From the NCBI RefSeq assembly GCF_036898095.1, contig NC_090743.1, positions 14,752,295 to 14,816,294 of the forward strand: a DNA stretch of 64,000 nucleotides. The letters run 5' to 3'. The notes beneath the pieces are model-generated. The model did not search any database. It was given only the letters and a program-made list of their open reading frames with translations, and had not been told where the DNA came from. Below, in pieces: positions 32,968-44,276 of the stretch (positions are counted from its first letter, which is position 1; every line of letters starts with the position of its first letter). The position numbers and the translations under genes were made by a program. The stretch comes from Palaemon carinicauda (lineage: Eukaryota > Arthropoda > Malacostraca > Decapoda > Palaemonidae).

Positions 32968-34035
32968 TTAGGGAATTGTAGTGGTTGAGCCCTCACCCAC
33001 TATTGCACTCGTTGCTACGAATGGTCCCAGAGTGTAGCAGTTCTCGTAAAGAGACTGGACATTCTTAAGATAAAAAGACGCGAACACTGACTTGCTTTTC
33101 CAATAGGTTGCGTCGATTATACTTTGCAGAGATCTATTTTGTTTAAAGGCCACGGAAGTTGCGACAGCTCTAACTTCGTGTGTCCTTACCTTCAGCAAAG
33201 CTTGGTCTTCCTCATTCAGATGGGAATGAGCTTCTCGTATTAACAGTCTGATAAAATAGGATAAAGCATTCTTTGACATAGGCAAAGATGGTTTCTTAAC
33301 TGAACACCATAAAGCTTCAGACGGGCCTCGTAAAGGTTTAGTTCGTTTTAAATAGAACTTAAGAGCTCTTACAGGGCATAAGACTCTTTCTAGTTCATTT
33401 CCAACCATACGATAAGTTTGGAATATCGAACGATATTGGCCAAGGCCGAGAAGGCAGCTCGTTTTTGGCTAGAAAACCAAGTTGTAGAACATGTAACCGT
33501 TTCAGATGAGAATCCGATGTTCTTGCTGAAGGCATGAATCTCACTGACTCTTTTAGCTGTGGCTAAGCATACCAGGAAAAGAGTCTTTAAGGTGAGATCT
33601 TTCAGGGAGGCTGATTGTAGCGGTTCGAACCTGTCTGACATAAGGAATCTTAGTACCACGTCTAAATTCCAACCAGGTGTAACCAAACGACGCTCCTTCG
33701 TGGTCTCAAAAGACTTAAGGAGGTCCTGTAGATCTTTATTGTTGGAAAGATCTAAGCCTCTGTGACGGAAGACTGATGCCAACATGCTTCTGTAACCCTT
33801 GATAGTGGGAGCTGAAAGAGATCGTTCTTTCCTCAGATATAAGAGGAAGTCAGCTATTTGAGTTACAGAGGTACTGGTCGAGGATACGGATACTGACTTG
33901 CACCAGTTTCGGAAGATTTCCCACTTCGATTGGTAGACTCTAAGGGTGGATGTTCTCCTTGCTCTAGCAATCGCTCTGGCTGCCTCCTTCGAAAAGCCTC
34001 TAGCTCTCGAGAGTCTTTCGATAGTCTGAAGGCAG
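32968..34035 (-). pseudogene. tyrosine recombinase of element D, one frameshift
   Basis: From CLQTIERLSRARGFSKEAAR near 34035 the frame is open to 33390, with the core-binding part (TLRVYQSKWEIFRNWC, QIADFLLYLRKERS) and the first catalytic Arg in ATAKRVSEIHAFS. A frameshift near 33400 leads into a second frame (33408-32968) that holds THEVRAVATS (His and second Arg) and SVFASFYLKNV (the nucleophile Tyr region). All tetrad residues exist, split over two frames. Confidence 0.85.
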
Positions 34036-34720
34036 TCAGACGAAGAGCGTGGAGGCCTTGGTGTACCTTCTTTACGTGTGGCTGACGTAGAAGGTCCACC
34101 CTTAGGGGAAGTGTTCTGGGAACGTCTACTAGCCATCGAAGTACCTCGGTGAACCATTCTCTCGCGGGCCAGAGGGAAGCAACTAGCGTCAACCTTGTCC
34201 CTTCGTGAGAGGCGAACTTCTGCAGTACCTTGTTGACAATCTTGAACGGAGGGAATGCATATAGATCTAGATGTGACCAATCTAGGAGAAAGGCATCTAT
34301 ATGAACTGCTGCTGGGTCCGGGATTGGTGAGCAAAATATTGGGAGCCTCTTGGTCATCGAGGTTGCGAAGAGATCTATGGTTGGCTGGCCCCAGGTGGCC
34401 CAAAGTCTCTTGCATACATCCTTGTGGAGGGTCCATTATGTTGGAATTATTTGTCCCTTCCGACTGAGACAATCTGCCATGACATTCAAGTTGCCTTGGA
34501 TGAACCTCGTTACTAGTGATATGTCTAGACCTTTTGACCAGGTGAGGAGGTCCCTTGCGATCTCGTACAACGTCAGAGAGTAGGTCCCTCCTTGCTTGGA
34601 GATGTACGCCAAAGCCGTGGTGTTGTCCGAGTTCACCTCCACCACTTTGCCTTGAAGGAGAGACCTGAAGCTTTTCCAGGCCAGACGTACTGCCAGTAGC
34701 TCCTTGCAGTTGAAATGCAT
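33863..34720 (-). pseudogene. RNase H and methyltransferase-like domain of element D
   Basis: The frame 34720-34436 has RNase H motifs MHFNCKELLAVRLAW, VNSDNTTALAYISKQGG and NVMADCLSRKGQ, ending at a stop after IIPT. The downstream frame 34357-33863 carries the Dam-like block (RLPIFCSPIPDP, LDLYAFPPFKIVNKVL, LTLVASLWPAREWF). This region is overlapped in another frame by the long ORF 34883-33390 that runs into the recombinase. Confidence 0.82.
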
Positions 34721-34867
34721 TGTCCTTTGACTCGAGTTCCATATTCCCGAGCATTCCCGACCGCCTAATGTCGCACCCCAGCCTACGTCCGATGCGTCCG
34801 AGAAGAGAACGTGGTTGGGAGTCTGAACAGTCAGGGGAAGACCCTCTCTTAGGTTGATATAGTCCTT

Positions 34868-35071
34868 TCACCAAGTCAGACAAGACTTTATCTTTTCAGA
34901 AACCGGGATCGAGACCGCTTCTAGCGTCTTGTCCTTTTTCCAGTGAAAAGCTAGATGGTATAGAAGAGGACGGAGGTGTAGTCTTCCTAGTGACACAAAT
35001 TGATCCACGGATGACAGCGTCCCTACCAGACTCATCCACAGCCTGACTGAGCAGCGTTCCTTCTTCAGCAT
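34868..35071 (-). pseudogene. RT thumb remnant fused to Gag segment (element D)
   Basis: CSVRLWMSLVGTLSSVDQFV and SLGRLHLRPLLYHLAFHWKK match the post-catalytic RT region of element H (CSVRDWMSLLGTLSSLEQF). Immediately upstream in the same frame is an acidic, Gag-like string (SDEEPSDEDVAEQDDQPPAL). The expected RT motifs A-C lie nowhere between. The junction is the breakpoint of an internal deletion, and it is in frame. Confidence 0.75.
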
Positions 35072-37284
35072 CTTCTGGATGGATAGCAGGGCTGGGGGTT
35101 GATCGTCTTGTTCAGCAACGTCCTCATCAGAGGGTTCCTCATCCGAAACTGATGAGGTAACGGCAACGGAGTGGGCAACGTCTGACTCGCTGAATCCGGT
35201 CGCACTGGTGGATGCGTGACGGAGCCGGACGCAATATCATGGAACTGCTGCACAGTCTGTGAACTGTCAACAACCATGGGTGCGCGAGGAAGCACAGCGT
35301 CAACCCGAAACTGTCTAGACCGTCTGGGTTGTGCAGTCAACACCCTACCGGGTTGCTGAGGTTGACGCACTGCGTCACAACAAGTCACCTCTGCTGGTTG
35401 TTGAACGTCCTGAACGTCAACAACCACCTCCGAGCGTCGCTTAACGTCAACGTGCGGCTGGCAACCCACACTGGGTCGCATCGGTGGAGGAACCACCTCA
35501 ACTGGCAGACGCAAGTAGGTTACCTCAGCGTCAACAGGGCGCACAACCGACCGGTTGGAAGGTTGTTGGCCAGAAGGTTCTTCTCCGCATTTAAGTCCTC
35601 TATCAAGGACGCAAGCTTGGACTGCATGTCTTGCAGCAAAGCCCATTTAGGGTCTACGGGAGCAGGTGTGGCAACAGACGGGGTTAGCGACTGAGGCGGA
35701 ACCGTTTACCATCCCTGAAAGCCTTGTTATGCGTGACATAATAGTACAGCAAAACTTCAAAGGCTCGACAACAGCTGAGAAGTTGACCTGTAAACAACTT
35801 GGAGCGTCTCCTGGCTAGGCGCCAGGGAGAGTCTACCAGAATTGAGAAGTCTATCTGGGCAGAGGCATGAACTCCCAAGCCGAGAACTTCTCTCGTGCCA
35901 TATCAGACTCTCGCTCTATAAACCAGTTTAAAAGAAGGGAAAGCAAAGGCTGTATCCCCCAAACTCCTCCTGGTGAAAAACCAGTCGCCTAGCCAACGTA
36001 ACGCTCTCTAGGAGAGCGAGAGAGCACTTGCTTAAAAACAACGGCTTCGAAGTAGCTAGGCCTAGTGTAAGTTCTGACGTTTAGGCGAACGAGGAGCAGC
36101 TGTTACAAGATCCGGACGAAGATCCTTAAAAAAATCATCATGATTTAATTAAAGTCCATAGGAGGCTAAGCAGCTTAAGGCTCCTCTCCATCTGACAGCA
36201 GAGTCCTCAAGGGAATATCAGTAGGAGGGAGAACAGCAACTTCCTCATCTACAGGAACCTTGTCCGATAAAAGCTGAGTCTCTCACTGGTGCATTAGTAG
36301 CGGACCAGAACGCAACGTCATGTAACTGCTTGACAGTCTGTGAACTGTCAACAACTGAACTGTCAACCACAACAGGTGCGTGAGGACGTACAGCGTCCAC
36401 TCGAGACTGCTTTGACTGCCTAGACTGAGCAGTCAAAACTAACTCTAGAATGCGGAGGTTGACGCACAGCGTCAAAACAAGTCAACTCCGATTGTTAGTG
36501 AACGTCTAGAACGTCAACAGGAGCATCAGCCAGGGCCTAACGTCCAAATGCGGCTGAAAAACCACACGAGACCGCATCGAGTGTGGTTCTAAACAACCTG
36601 ACTGACGTGACTAAGCTACGCCAACGTCAACAGTAAGCACAAAGGAACGTTAGGTTGGCTGAAAGCCAGGATATCGATGAGATAAACGGCTAGACTCAAC
36701 GGACTAATCGGCAGAATAGTCTTCCATAAGGGAGGCAAGCATATACTGCATGTTTTGCCATACAACCCCTTAAGGATCAACGGAAATGGTTGTGGTAATA
36801 AACGAGGGTAACGTCTGTGACCGCAACACTTTGCCTACAAAAAAAGGCTTTCGGAGTCTGTGTTACGCTTTTGTTAGGCGGCGAGCAGTTATCCGATGAC
36901 TGCATAGGGTCAGAGCTGTCCTAATGGCTGTAACCAGGACGCTGGACCTGTCCTGAAAGGACTGACTTTCGCTTAAGGGCTTCGAAACCTTGTGACAGGT
37001 TTCTTATGCGAAAAGCCTACGGATGCCGAGGAGAAACAACGTCTCTCTTGTCTTATGGTAGGGGAGATCTTGGTAAGAAACACCCGATACCATAGAGGGA
37101 AAACGTCTGTTCGTTGGTCAAGGCCTCTCGAACCCATAAGTCTTTTGACATTACTTCTCCCCTGGGCTTGGGAGCTTGCAAGAGGTCCCGGACTAGGTGA
37201 ACGACAGGCACGAACAGACGAACCCTCGGACGCAACACTGTAACACTTTGCGCCTCGGACGCAACACTGTAACACTTTGCGCAT
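35065..37284 (-). pseudogene. Gag-like region of element D, decayed
   Basis: Pieces in several frames: VRACRSPSPGPLASSQAQGR (37284-36973), a Gln/Val-rich middle (35646-35065), and GVHASAQIDFSILVDSP with CRAFEV (35878-35684). The last aligns with GVPASAQGDFSSLVDAP of element F. Frameshifts and stops are frequent. The order relative to F is rearranged or partly deleted. Confidence 0.65.
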
Positions 37285-38469
37285 ATCACTTTATCACTTC
37301 GATTTTCTGTTTTGCACTAATTTCTACCTGAAACACGCAATTCTACCCTTCATTAAAAGGTAGTAATTGCGAAATTAGTCGTATAATGCAAGCTCATAAT
37401 ACCAGCAAAAAACAAAAAACATATTTTAAGATAAAAAGAAAAATCAGTGGCTGGGAAAGAGACTAAACACTAGTTCATATAACTACGTTTTCAATCTCTC
37501 ACCGCACATAGCCTGGGGACGAGAATAAAAACCTAAAAACGTTTTATCCTTCCTCCCCGTACAGAGACTAGGGACGAGAGTAACACGAGAACAACGTTAC
37601 CCTCTTGAACGGAACGTTTTCTCTCCTCTCTCTCCCTCCGTCTCTATCTCTCTCTCTCTTTCTCTCTTGATTTCGCACCTAAGAGAAGAGCCCAATTATA
37701 TATCGTCAAAAAAACATGTTATTTGACTAAAGGAAAAAACTGAAAGGTTTTTCAAATAAAAAGTTCCTTTAAATTAGAATTTAAAACATTTAAGCTAAGA
37801 AAGAATGAACAAAACGTCAGAATCGATTTACTCTTACTGCAAAGTGAAACCGTGATACACTCTCTCTCTATCGTAACGATAGAGCGCATGTTGAACGTCC
37901 TGAACGTCAACAACTGCGTAGCATAAAAAACTAAACGTTAGTTCATCTTTGAAAACAGTACGAAGACTATCAAAGAAATTCTTTCATAAAATATTACATT
38001 TAAAAAGTTTTAAATCCTTTAAAAGCTAAAGACGATATAAAGGGCTCAATGTTGATTAACTTCGGTTTCCAAGTTAGGACCGCCTACTCTCAGGAAGGGT
38101 CTATATAAACAAAGCATTAAAATTTATATGTTTATAAAAAATGGAAAGTTAATCGAAGAGGCCTAATAAAGGCGGAGAGATATAAAATATATAGAGGAAA
38201 ATCTATAGCGTGATAAGATAATTACTAAAAGCCTAAACACACTTCCGTCTAAGGGAAGGGTCGGCCATTTAAAAGTGAAAGAAAGTCCATACTCTCTTTG
38301 TCACCATAATTAAATCTATCCAAAACGAGTTCAAGTTTTGAGATGAAGATAAAACACCTGCATAGCGAAAGCTCAAAACTAGAATAGTGTACTTCACCAA
38401 TAGTTGTGAAAACAAATCCAGTTAGCACAGCGAATTAGTAGGTCTTGCCGGTAGCCCGACAGAGAGAAA

Positions 38470-38638
38470 ATTGAGTTCTTTGTTTACATTGAGTACTGAG
38501 TACCTGCACGACAGATGGCGCTGTTGAAGTACACCCCCTACCTGCATAGCGATCGCTGGCGGATTTTTAACGTAGAGTTTTCTGTCGAGCAACAGAGTTG
38601 CAGCTTATATAATCACCGGCTAAGTTAAATATTGAAAA
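38470..38638 (-). repeat. left ITR of element D
   Basis: Inverse of 32262-32435. The outer end reads, inverted, TTTTCAATATTTAACTTAGC, which is copied in the ICR. Confidence 0.9.
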
Positions 38639-39023
38639 TTACACTCACATGATGAAATGAAATTTCTTCAATTACTATTATTTCAAGTTTTAAGTTAATT
38701 TGACAGACACTAACCAAGCACTTCAATCCTATCTTATAAATCACTCGTAGTTGTTAACTGCTGTGAGCCTTTTTTCCCCTTCTAATGACATAAAAATGGA
38801 AAATTGCGGGGGGGGGGGGGGGGGGGGGGGGCTGAAAATTATGGCAGGACATTATCTCTTGTTCGTATCTTGTGCTATATTTAGAGGTTTATTTTAATGA
38901 ACAAATAAAAATTTTCCATTAAGAAATACAAGATAGATGAAAAATATTCCTATATGAAACAAACAAAAGGACACTGTAGCTGCTTATCCCACGGCCAGGT
39001 GCCAATGATATCGCATGGAGAAT
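38639..39023. other. 385-bp spacer between D and E with a G24 run
   Basis: Unique A+T-rich DNA with a homopolymer of 24 G at 38808-38831. No gene. Confidence 0.7.
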
Positions 39024-39245
39024 TATGTTATTTTCATTAGTAAAATAAATTTTTGAATATACTTACACGATGATCATATAGCTGTCAGCTCTGCTGCCCG
39101 ACAGAAAAACCTACGGGCGGAATACGCCAGCGATCGCTATACAGGTGGGGGTGTACATCAACAGCGCCATCTGTCAAGTAGGTACTCAAGTACTCGATGT
39201 CAACACAGAACCAATTTTCTCCTCGGTCCACTGGGTCTCTATTGG
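39024..39245 (-). repeat. right ITR of element E
   Basis: Inverted match to 45455-45620 (ATGATCATATAGCTGTCAGC, GCCAGCGATCGCTATACAGG, AACAGCGCCATCTGTCAAGT). The outer extension ATGTTATTTTCATTAGTAAA is found only here and, inverted, in the ICR. Confidence 0.88.
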
Positions 39246-39269
39246 GGAGGACGGGTGGGTCCTTTAATT

Positions 39270-39360
39270 TATGATCATCGGGTAAGTATATTCAAAAATT
39301 TATTTTACTAATGAAAATAACATTTTTCAATATTAAACTTACCCGATGATCATATAGCTG
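39270..39360 (-). repeat. ICR of element E
   Basis: First half is the inverse of the right outer end (TATGATCATCGGGTAAGTAT onward). Second half (TTTTCAATATTAAACTTACC to CATATAGCTG at 39360) copies the left outer end. Confidence 0.88.
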
Positions 39361-39861
39361 ATTCACACCCAGGGGGGTGGGTAGAGACCAGCATTACATG
39401 TTGACATTATTATGAGCTAAGTATTCCGTATTTCATTTTAGCAGTTATTCAAAATAACAAACATAAAATAAATAAGTACCTGGTAAGGAAGTCGACTTGA
39501 ACAATTACTCTGCCTTTTTAAGTACGTCTTCCTTACTGAGCCTCGCGATCCTCATAGGATGCTGAGCGACTCCTAGGAGCTGAAGTATGAAGGGTTGCAA
39601 CCCATACTAAAGATCCTCATCAAAACCTCTAATCTAGGCGCTTCTCAAGAAATGACTTTGACCACCCGCCAAATCAAGTAGGATGCGAAAGGCTTCTTAG
39701 CCTTCCGGACAACCCAAAAACAATAATAAAACATTTCAAGAGAAAGATTAAAAAAGGTTATGGAATTAGGGAATTGTAGTGGTCGAGCCCTCACCACTAC
39801 TGCACTCGTTGCTACGAATGGTCCCAGAGTGTAGCAGTTCTCGTAAAGAGACTAGACATTC

Positions 39862-40825
39862 TTAAGATAAAAGACGCGAACACTGATTTGCTTTTCCAAT
39901 AGGTTGCGTCGAATATACTTGCAGAGATCTATTTTGTTTAAAGGCCACGGAAGTTGCGACAGCTCTAACTTCGTGTGTCCTTACCTTCAGCAAAGCTTGG
40001 TCTTCCTCATTCAGATGGGAATGAGCTTCTCGTATTAACAGTCTGATAAAATAGGATAAAGCATTCTCTGACATAGGCAAAGATGGATTCTTAACTGAAC
40101 ACCATAAAGCTTCAGACGGGCCTCGTAAAGGTTTTTAAATAGAACTTAAGAGCTCTTACAGGACATAATACTCTTTCTAGTTCATTTCCAACCATACGAT
40201 AAGTTTGGAATATCGAACGATATTGGTCAAGGCCGAGAAGGCAGCTCGTGTTTGGCTAGAAAACCAAGTTGTAGAACATGTAGCCGTTTCGGATGAGAAT
40301 CCGATGTTCTTGCTGAAGGCATGAATCTCACTGACTCTTTTAGCTGTGGTTAAGCATATCAGGAAAAGAGTCTTAAAGGTGAGATCTTTCAGGGAGGCTG
40401 ATTGAAGCGGTTCGAACCTGTCTGACATAAGGAATCTTAGTACCACGTCTAAATTCCAACCAGGTGTAACCAAATGACACTCCTTCGTGGTCTCAAAAGA
40501 CTTAAGGAGGTCCTGTAGATCTTTATTGTTGGAAAGATCTAAGCCTCTGTGACGGAAGACTGATGCCAACATGCTTCTGTAACCCTTGATAGTGGGAGCT
40601 GAAAGAGATCGTTCTTTCCTCAGATATAAGAGAAAGTCAGCTATTTGAGTTACAGAGGTACTGGTCGAGGATACGGATACTGACTTGCACCAGTTTCGGA
40701 AGATTTCCCACTTCGATTGGTAGATTCTAAGGGTGGATGTTCTCCTTGCTCTAGCAAACGCTCTGGTTGCCTCCTTCGAAAAGCCTCTAGCTCTCGAGAG
40801 TCTTTCGATAGTCTGAAGGCAGTCA
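39862..40825 (-). pseudogene. tyrosine recombinase of element E, frameshifted
   Basis: CLQTIERLSRARGFSKEATR near 40822 opens the domain. First catalytic Arg in TTAKRVSEIHAFS. THEVRAVATS appears in the frame 40080-39862. A frameshift after NRSLQ moves the Tyr motif out of this frame (element D continues SIIDATYWKS here). Closely similar to D throughout. Confidence 0.83.
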
Positions 40826-41856
40826 GACGAAGAGCGTGGAGGCCTTGGTGTACCTTCTTTACGCGTGGCTGACGTAGAAGGTCCACCCTTAGGGGAAGTG
40901 TTCTGGGAACGTCTACTAGCCATCGAAGTACCTCGGTGAGTCATTCTCTCGCGGCCAGAGGGAAGCAACTAGCGTCAACCTTGTCCCTTCGTGAGAGGCG
41001 AACTTCTGCAGTACCTTGTTGACAATCTTGAACGGAGGGAATGCATATAGATCTAGATGTGACCAATCTAGTAGAAAGGCATCTATATGAACTACTGCTG
41101 GGTCCGGGATAGGTGAGCAAACTATTGGGAGCCTCTTGGTCATCGAGGTTGCGAAGAGATCTATGGTTGGCAGGCCCCAGGTGGCCCAAAGTCTCTTGCA
41201 TACATCCTTGTGGAGGGTCCATTCTGTTGGAATTATTTGTCCCTTCCGACTGAGACAATCTGCTATGACATTCAAGTTGCCTTGGATGAACCTCGTTACT
41301 AGTGAAAAGTCTAGACCTTTTGACCAGGTGAGGAGGTCCCTTGCGATCTCGTACCATGTCAGAGAGTAGGTCCCTCCTTGCTTGGAGATGTACGTCAAAG
41401 CCGTGTGTTGTCCGAGTTCACCTCCACCACTTTGCCTTGAAGGAGAGACCTGAAGCTTTTCCAGGTCAGACGTACTGCCAGTAGCTCCTTGCAGTTGAAA
41501 TGCATTGTCCTTTGACTCGAGTTCCATAATCCCGAGCATTCCCTACCGTCTAATGTCGCACCCCAGCCTACGTCCGATGCGTCCGAGAAGAGAACGTGGT
41601 TGGGAGTCTGAACAGTCAGGGGAAGACCCTTTCTAAGGTTGATATAGTCCTTTCACCAAGTCAGACCAGACTTTATCTTTCCGGAAACCGGGATCGAGAC
41701 CGCTTCTAGCGTCTTGTCCTTTTTCCAGTGAAAAGCTAGATGGTATAGAAGAGGACGGAGGTGTAGTCTTCCTAGTGACACAAATTGAACCACGGATGAC
41801 AGTGTCCTTACCAGACTCATCCACAGCCTGACAGGGCAGCGTTCCTTCTTCAGCAT
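40825..41856 (-). pseudogene. RNase H/methyltransferase-like and RT thumb remnants of element E
   Basis: YISKQGGTYSLTWYEIARDL and NVIADCLSRKGQIIPTEWTL (41539-40916 frame), then LPIVCSPIPDP and LDLYAFPPFKIVNKVL. The RT thumb CPVRLWMSLVRTLSSVVQFV is at 41856-41653. There are no RT catalytic motifs. A single-base loss near 41405 (CGTGTGTTG versus CGTGGTGTTG in D) shifts the RNase H frame. Confidence 0.78.
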
Positions 41857-44276
41857 CTTCTGGATGGATAGCAGGGCTGGGGGTTGATCGTCTTGTTCAG
41901 CAACGTCCTCATCAGAGGGTTCCTCATCCGAAACTGATGAGGAAACGGCAACGGAGCGGGCAACGTCTGACTCGCTGAATCCGGTCGCACTGGAGGATGC
42001 GTGACGGAGCCGGACGCAATATCATGGTACTGCTGCACAGTCTGTGAACTGTCAACAACCATGGGGACGCGAGGAAGTACAGCGTCAACTCGAAACTGTC
42101 TAGACTGTCTGGGTTGTGCAGTCAACACCGTACCGGGTTGCTGAGGTTGACGCACTGCGTCACAACAAGTCACCTCTGCTGGTTGTTGAACGTCTTCCTA
42201 GTGACACACTGAACGTCAACAACCACCTCCGAGCGTCGCTTAACGTCAATGTGCGACTGGCAACCCACACTGGGTCGCATCGGTGGAGGAACCACCTCAA
42301 CTGGCGGACGCGAGCAGGATACCTCAGCGTCAACAGGGCGCACAACCAACCGGTAGGAAGGTTGTTGGCCAGAAGGTTCTTCTCCGTATTAAGTCCTCTA
42401 TCAAGGACACAAGCTTGGACTGCATGTCTTGCAGCAAAGCCCATTTAGGGTCTACGGGAGCAGGTGTGGCAACAGACGGGGTTAGCGACTGAAGCGGAAC
42501 CATTTACCATCCCTGGAAGCCTTGTTATGTGTGACATAATAGTACAGCAAAACTTCAAGGCTCGACAAAAGTTGAGAAGTTGACCTGTAAACAACTGGAG
42601 CGTCTCCTGGCTATGCGCATGGCCGAGTCTACCAGAAGTGAGAAGTCTACCTGGGCAGAGGCATGAACTCCCAAGCTGAGAACTTCTCTCGTGTCCTATC
42701 AGACTCTCGCTCTATAAGCCAGATAAAAAGAAGGGAAATCAAAAGGCTGTATCCCTAAAACTCCTCCTGGTGCAAAAACCAGTCGCCTAGCCGACGTAAC
42801 GCTCTCTAGGAGAGCGAGAGAGCACTAGCTTAACAACAACGGCTTCGAAGTAGCTAGGCCTAGTGTAAGTTCTGACGTGAGGCGAACGAGGAGCAGCAGT
42901 TACAAGATCCGGACGAAGATCCTTAAAAAATCATCATGATTTAATTAAAGTCCATAGGAGGCTAAGCAGCTTAAGGCTCCTCTCCAAATGACAGAGTCCT
43001 CAAAGGAATATCAGTAGGAGGGAGAACAGCACTTTCTCATCTACAGGAACCTTGTCCGAGAAAAGCTAGGTTAACTCAGTGAGGGTCTCACTGGTGCATT
43101 AGCAGCAGACCAGAAGGCAACGTTATGTAACTGCTTGACAGTCTGTGAACTGTCAAAAACTGAACTGTCAACCACAACAGGTGCGTGAGGACATACAGCA
43201 CTGGTGCATTAGCAGCAGACCAGAAGGCAACGTTATGTAACTGCTTGACAGTCTGTGAACTGTCAAAAAACTGAACTGTCAACCACAACAGGTGCGTGAG
43301 GACATACAGCACTGGTGCATTAGTAGCAGACCAGAAGGCAACGTCATGTAACTGCTTGACAGTCTGTGAGCTGGCAACAACCAAAGCTGTGTGGGGAAGC
43401 CTCAACTCCTGACTGACTAGTCTGCTGCGGGCGAGTGGCGGTAACCACAGTGGGTTGCGAAGGCTGACGCATCGTGTCAAAACACGGCAGCTTAACTCCA
43501 CCCTCCTGTTGTTGTGGTAGCACACGCACGTCAACGGAGGGTTCCGTGCGTCTGTGAACGTCAGCATGCGTCTGGCAGGGTCGACTGCGCATGGGTGGAG
43601 GAGCTCTCACAGCTGGAGTGTGGGAGCAGGCAGCCACAGCGTCTGCTGGGCGCACAACCGTGGTAGGTTGTAGGCTAACGGGTGCAGCGTCAACCTTCTC
43701 CGCACGAAACTCCTGCATAACAGCAGCTAACTGAGTCTGCATAGACTGCAGCAAAGACCACTTAGGGTCTACAACAGCGGGTACGGCAATAGACGGAGCT
43801 ACTGCCTGTTGTGACTTAGGGTCTACAACAGCGGGTGCGGCAACAGACGGAGTTACTGCCTGTTGCGGTACCACTTTGCCTCTCTTAAGAGGTGTGCAGT
43901 CATCGGAAGACTGCAGCGAGTCCGAACTGACCCAGTGGCTACACCTGGGCCGTTGGACTTGCGCGGAAGGGACCGACTTGCACTTAATAAGCTGCGAGAC
44001 CTTGGTCCAAGGTTTCTTACGAGAAACCTCTTCCGCAGACGAGAAATAAATGGGCTCTCTCGTCTTTGTGTGGGTGGGGCGATCTTGGGTAGATACGCCC
44101 GAAACCACGGAGGGAAAAACGTCTGTTCGTTGATCAAGGCCTGACGAACCCATAAGTCCTTCGACATTACTTCTCCCCTGGGCTTGGGAGCTTGCAAGAG
44201 GTCCCGGACTAGGTGAACGACAGGCACGAACAGACGAACCCTCGGACGCAACACTGTAACACTTTGCGCATATCAC
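41850..44276 (-). pseudogene. Gag-like region of element E
   Basis: The longest frame (44276-43344, 310 codons) begins MICAKCYSVASEGSSVRACR and is Ser/Pro and Val/Gln rich. It contains a duplicated block (TPSVAAPAVVDPK then APSIAVPAVVDPK). The rest is in scattered frames down to the deletion junction near 41850. Similar to D and, in RACRSPSPGPL, to RTCRSPSPRPL of element F. Confidence 0.65.
43086..43380. repeat. 110-bp tandem triplication in Gag of element E
   Basis: A unit starting CTGGTGCATTAGCAGCAGAC recurs at about 43090, 43201 and 43311. Element D has a single copy at the matching place (36283-36400). Confidence 0.9.

Larger units (their letters stand above)
32225..38638 (-). mobile_element. 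DIRS-type retrotransposon D (RT-core deleted)
   Basis: The 6.4 kb element has both ends preserved: left ITR 38470-38638, right ITR 32262-32435 with outer extension from 32225, ICR 32472-32564. On the minus strand there is a decayed Gag region (37284-35065), an RT thumb remnant (35071-34868), RNase H and methyltransferase-like (34720-33863) and tyrosine recombinase (about 34035-32968). The RT catalytic motifs A-C are absent. A Gag-derived acidic segment joins directly to the RT thumb near 35065. It lies in intron 2 in the orientation of the host gene. The same deletion junction is found in E. Confidence 0.9.

Noticed and set aside
38808..38831. G24 run as a functional G-quadruplex
   Set aside because: A pure homopolymer of this length is more simply a slippage product or an assembly-sensitive tract. 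No flanking feature suggests function.
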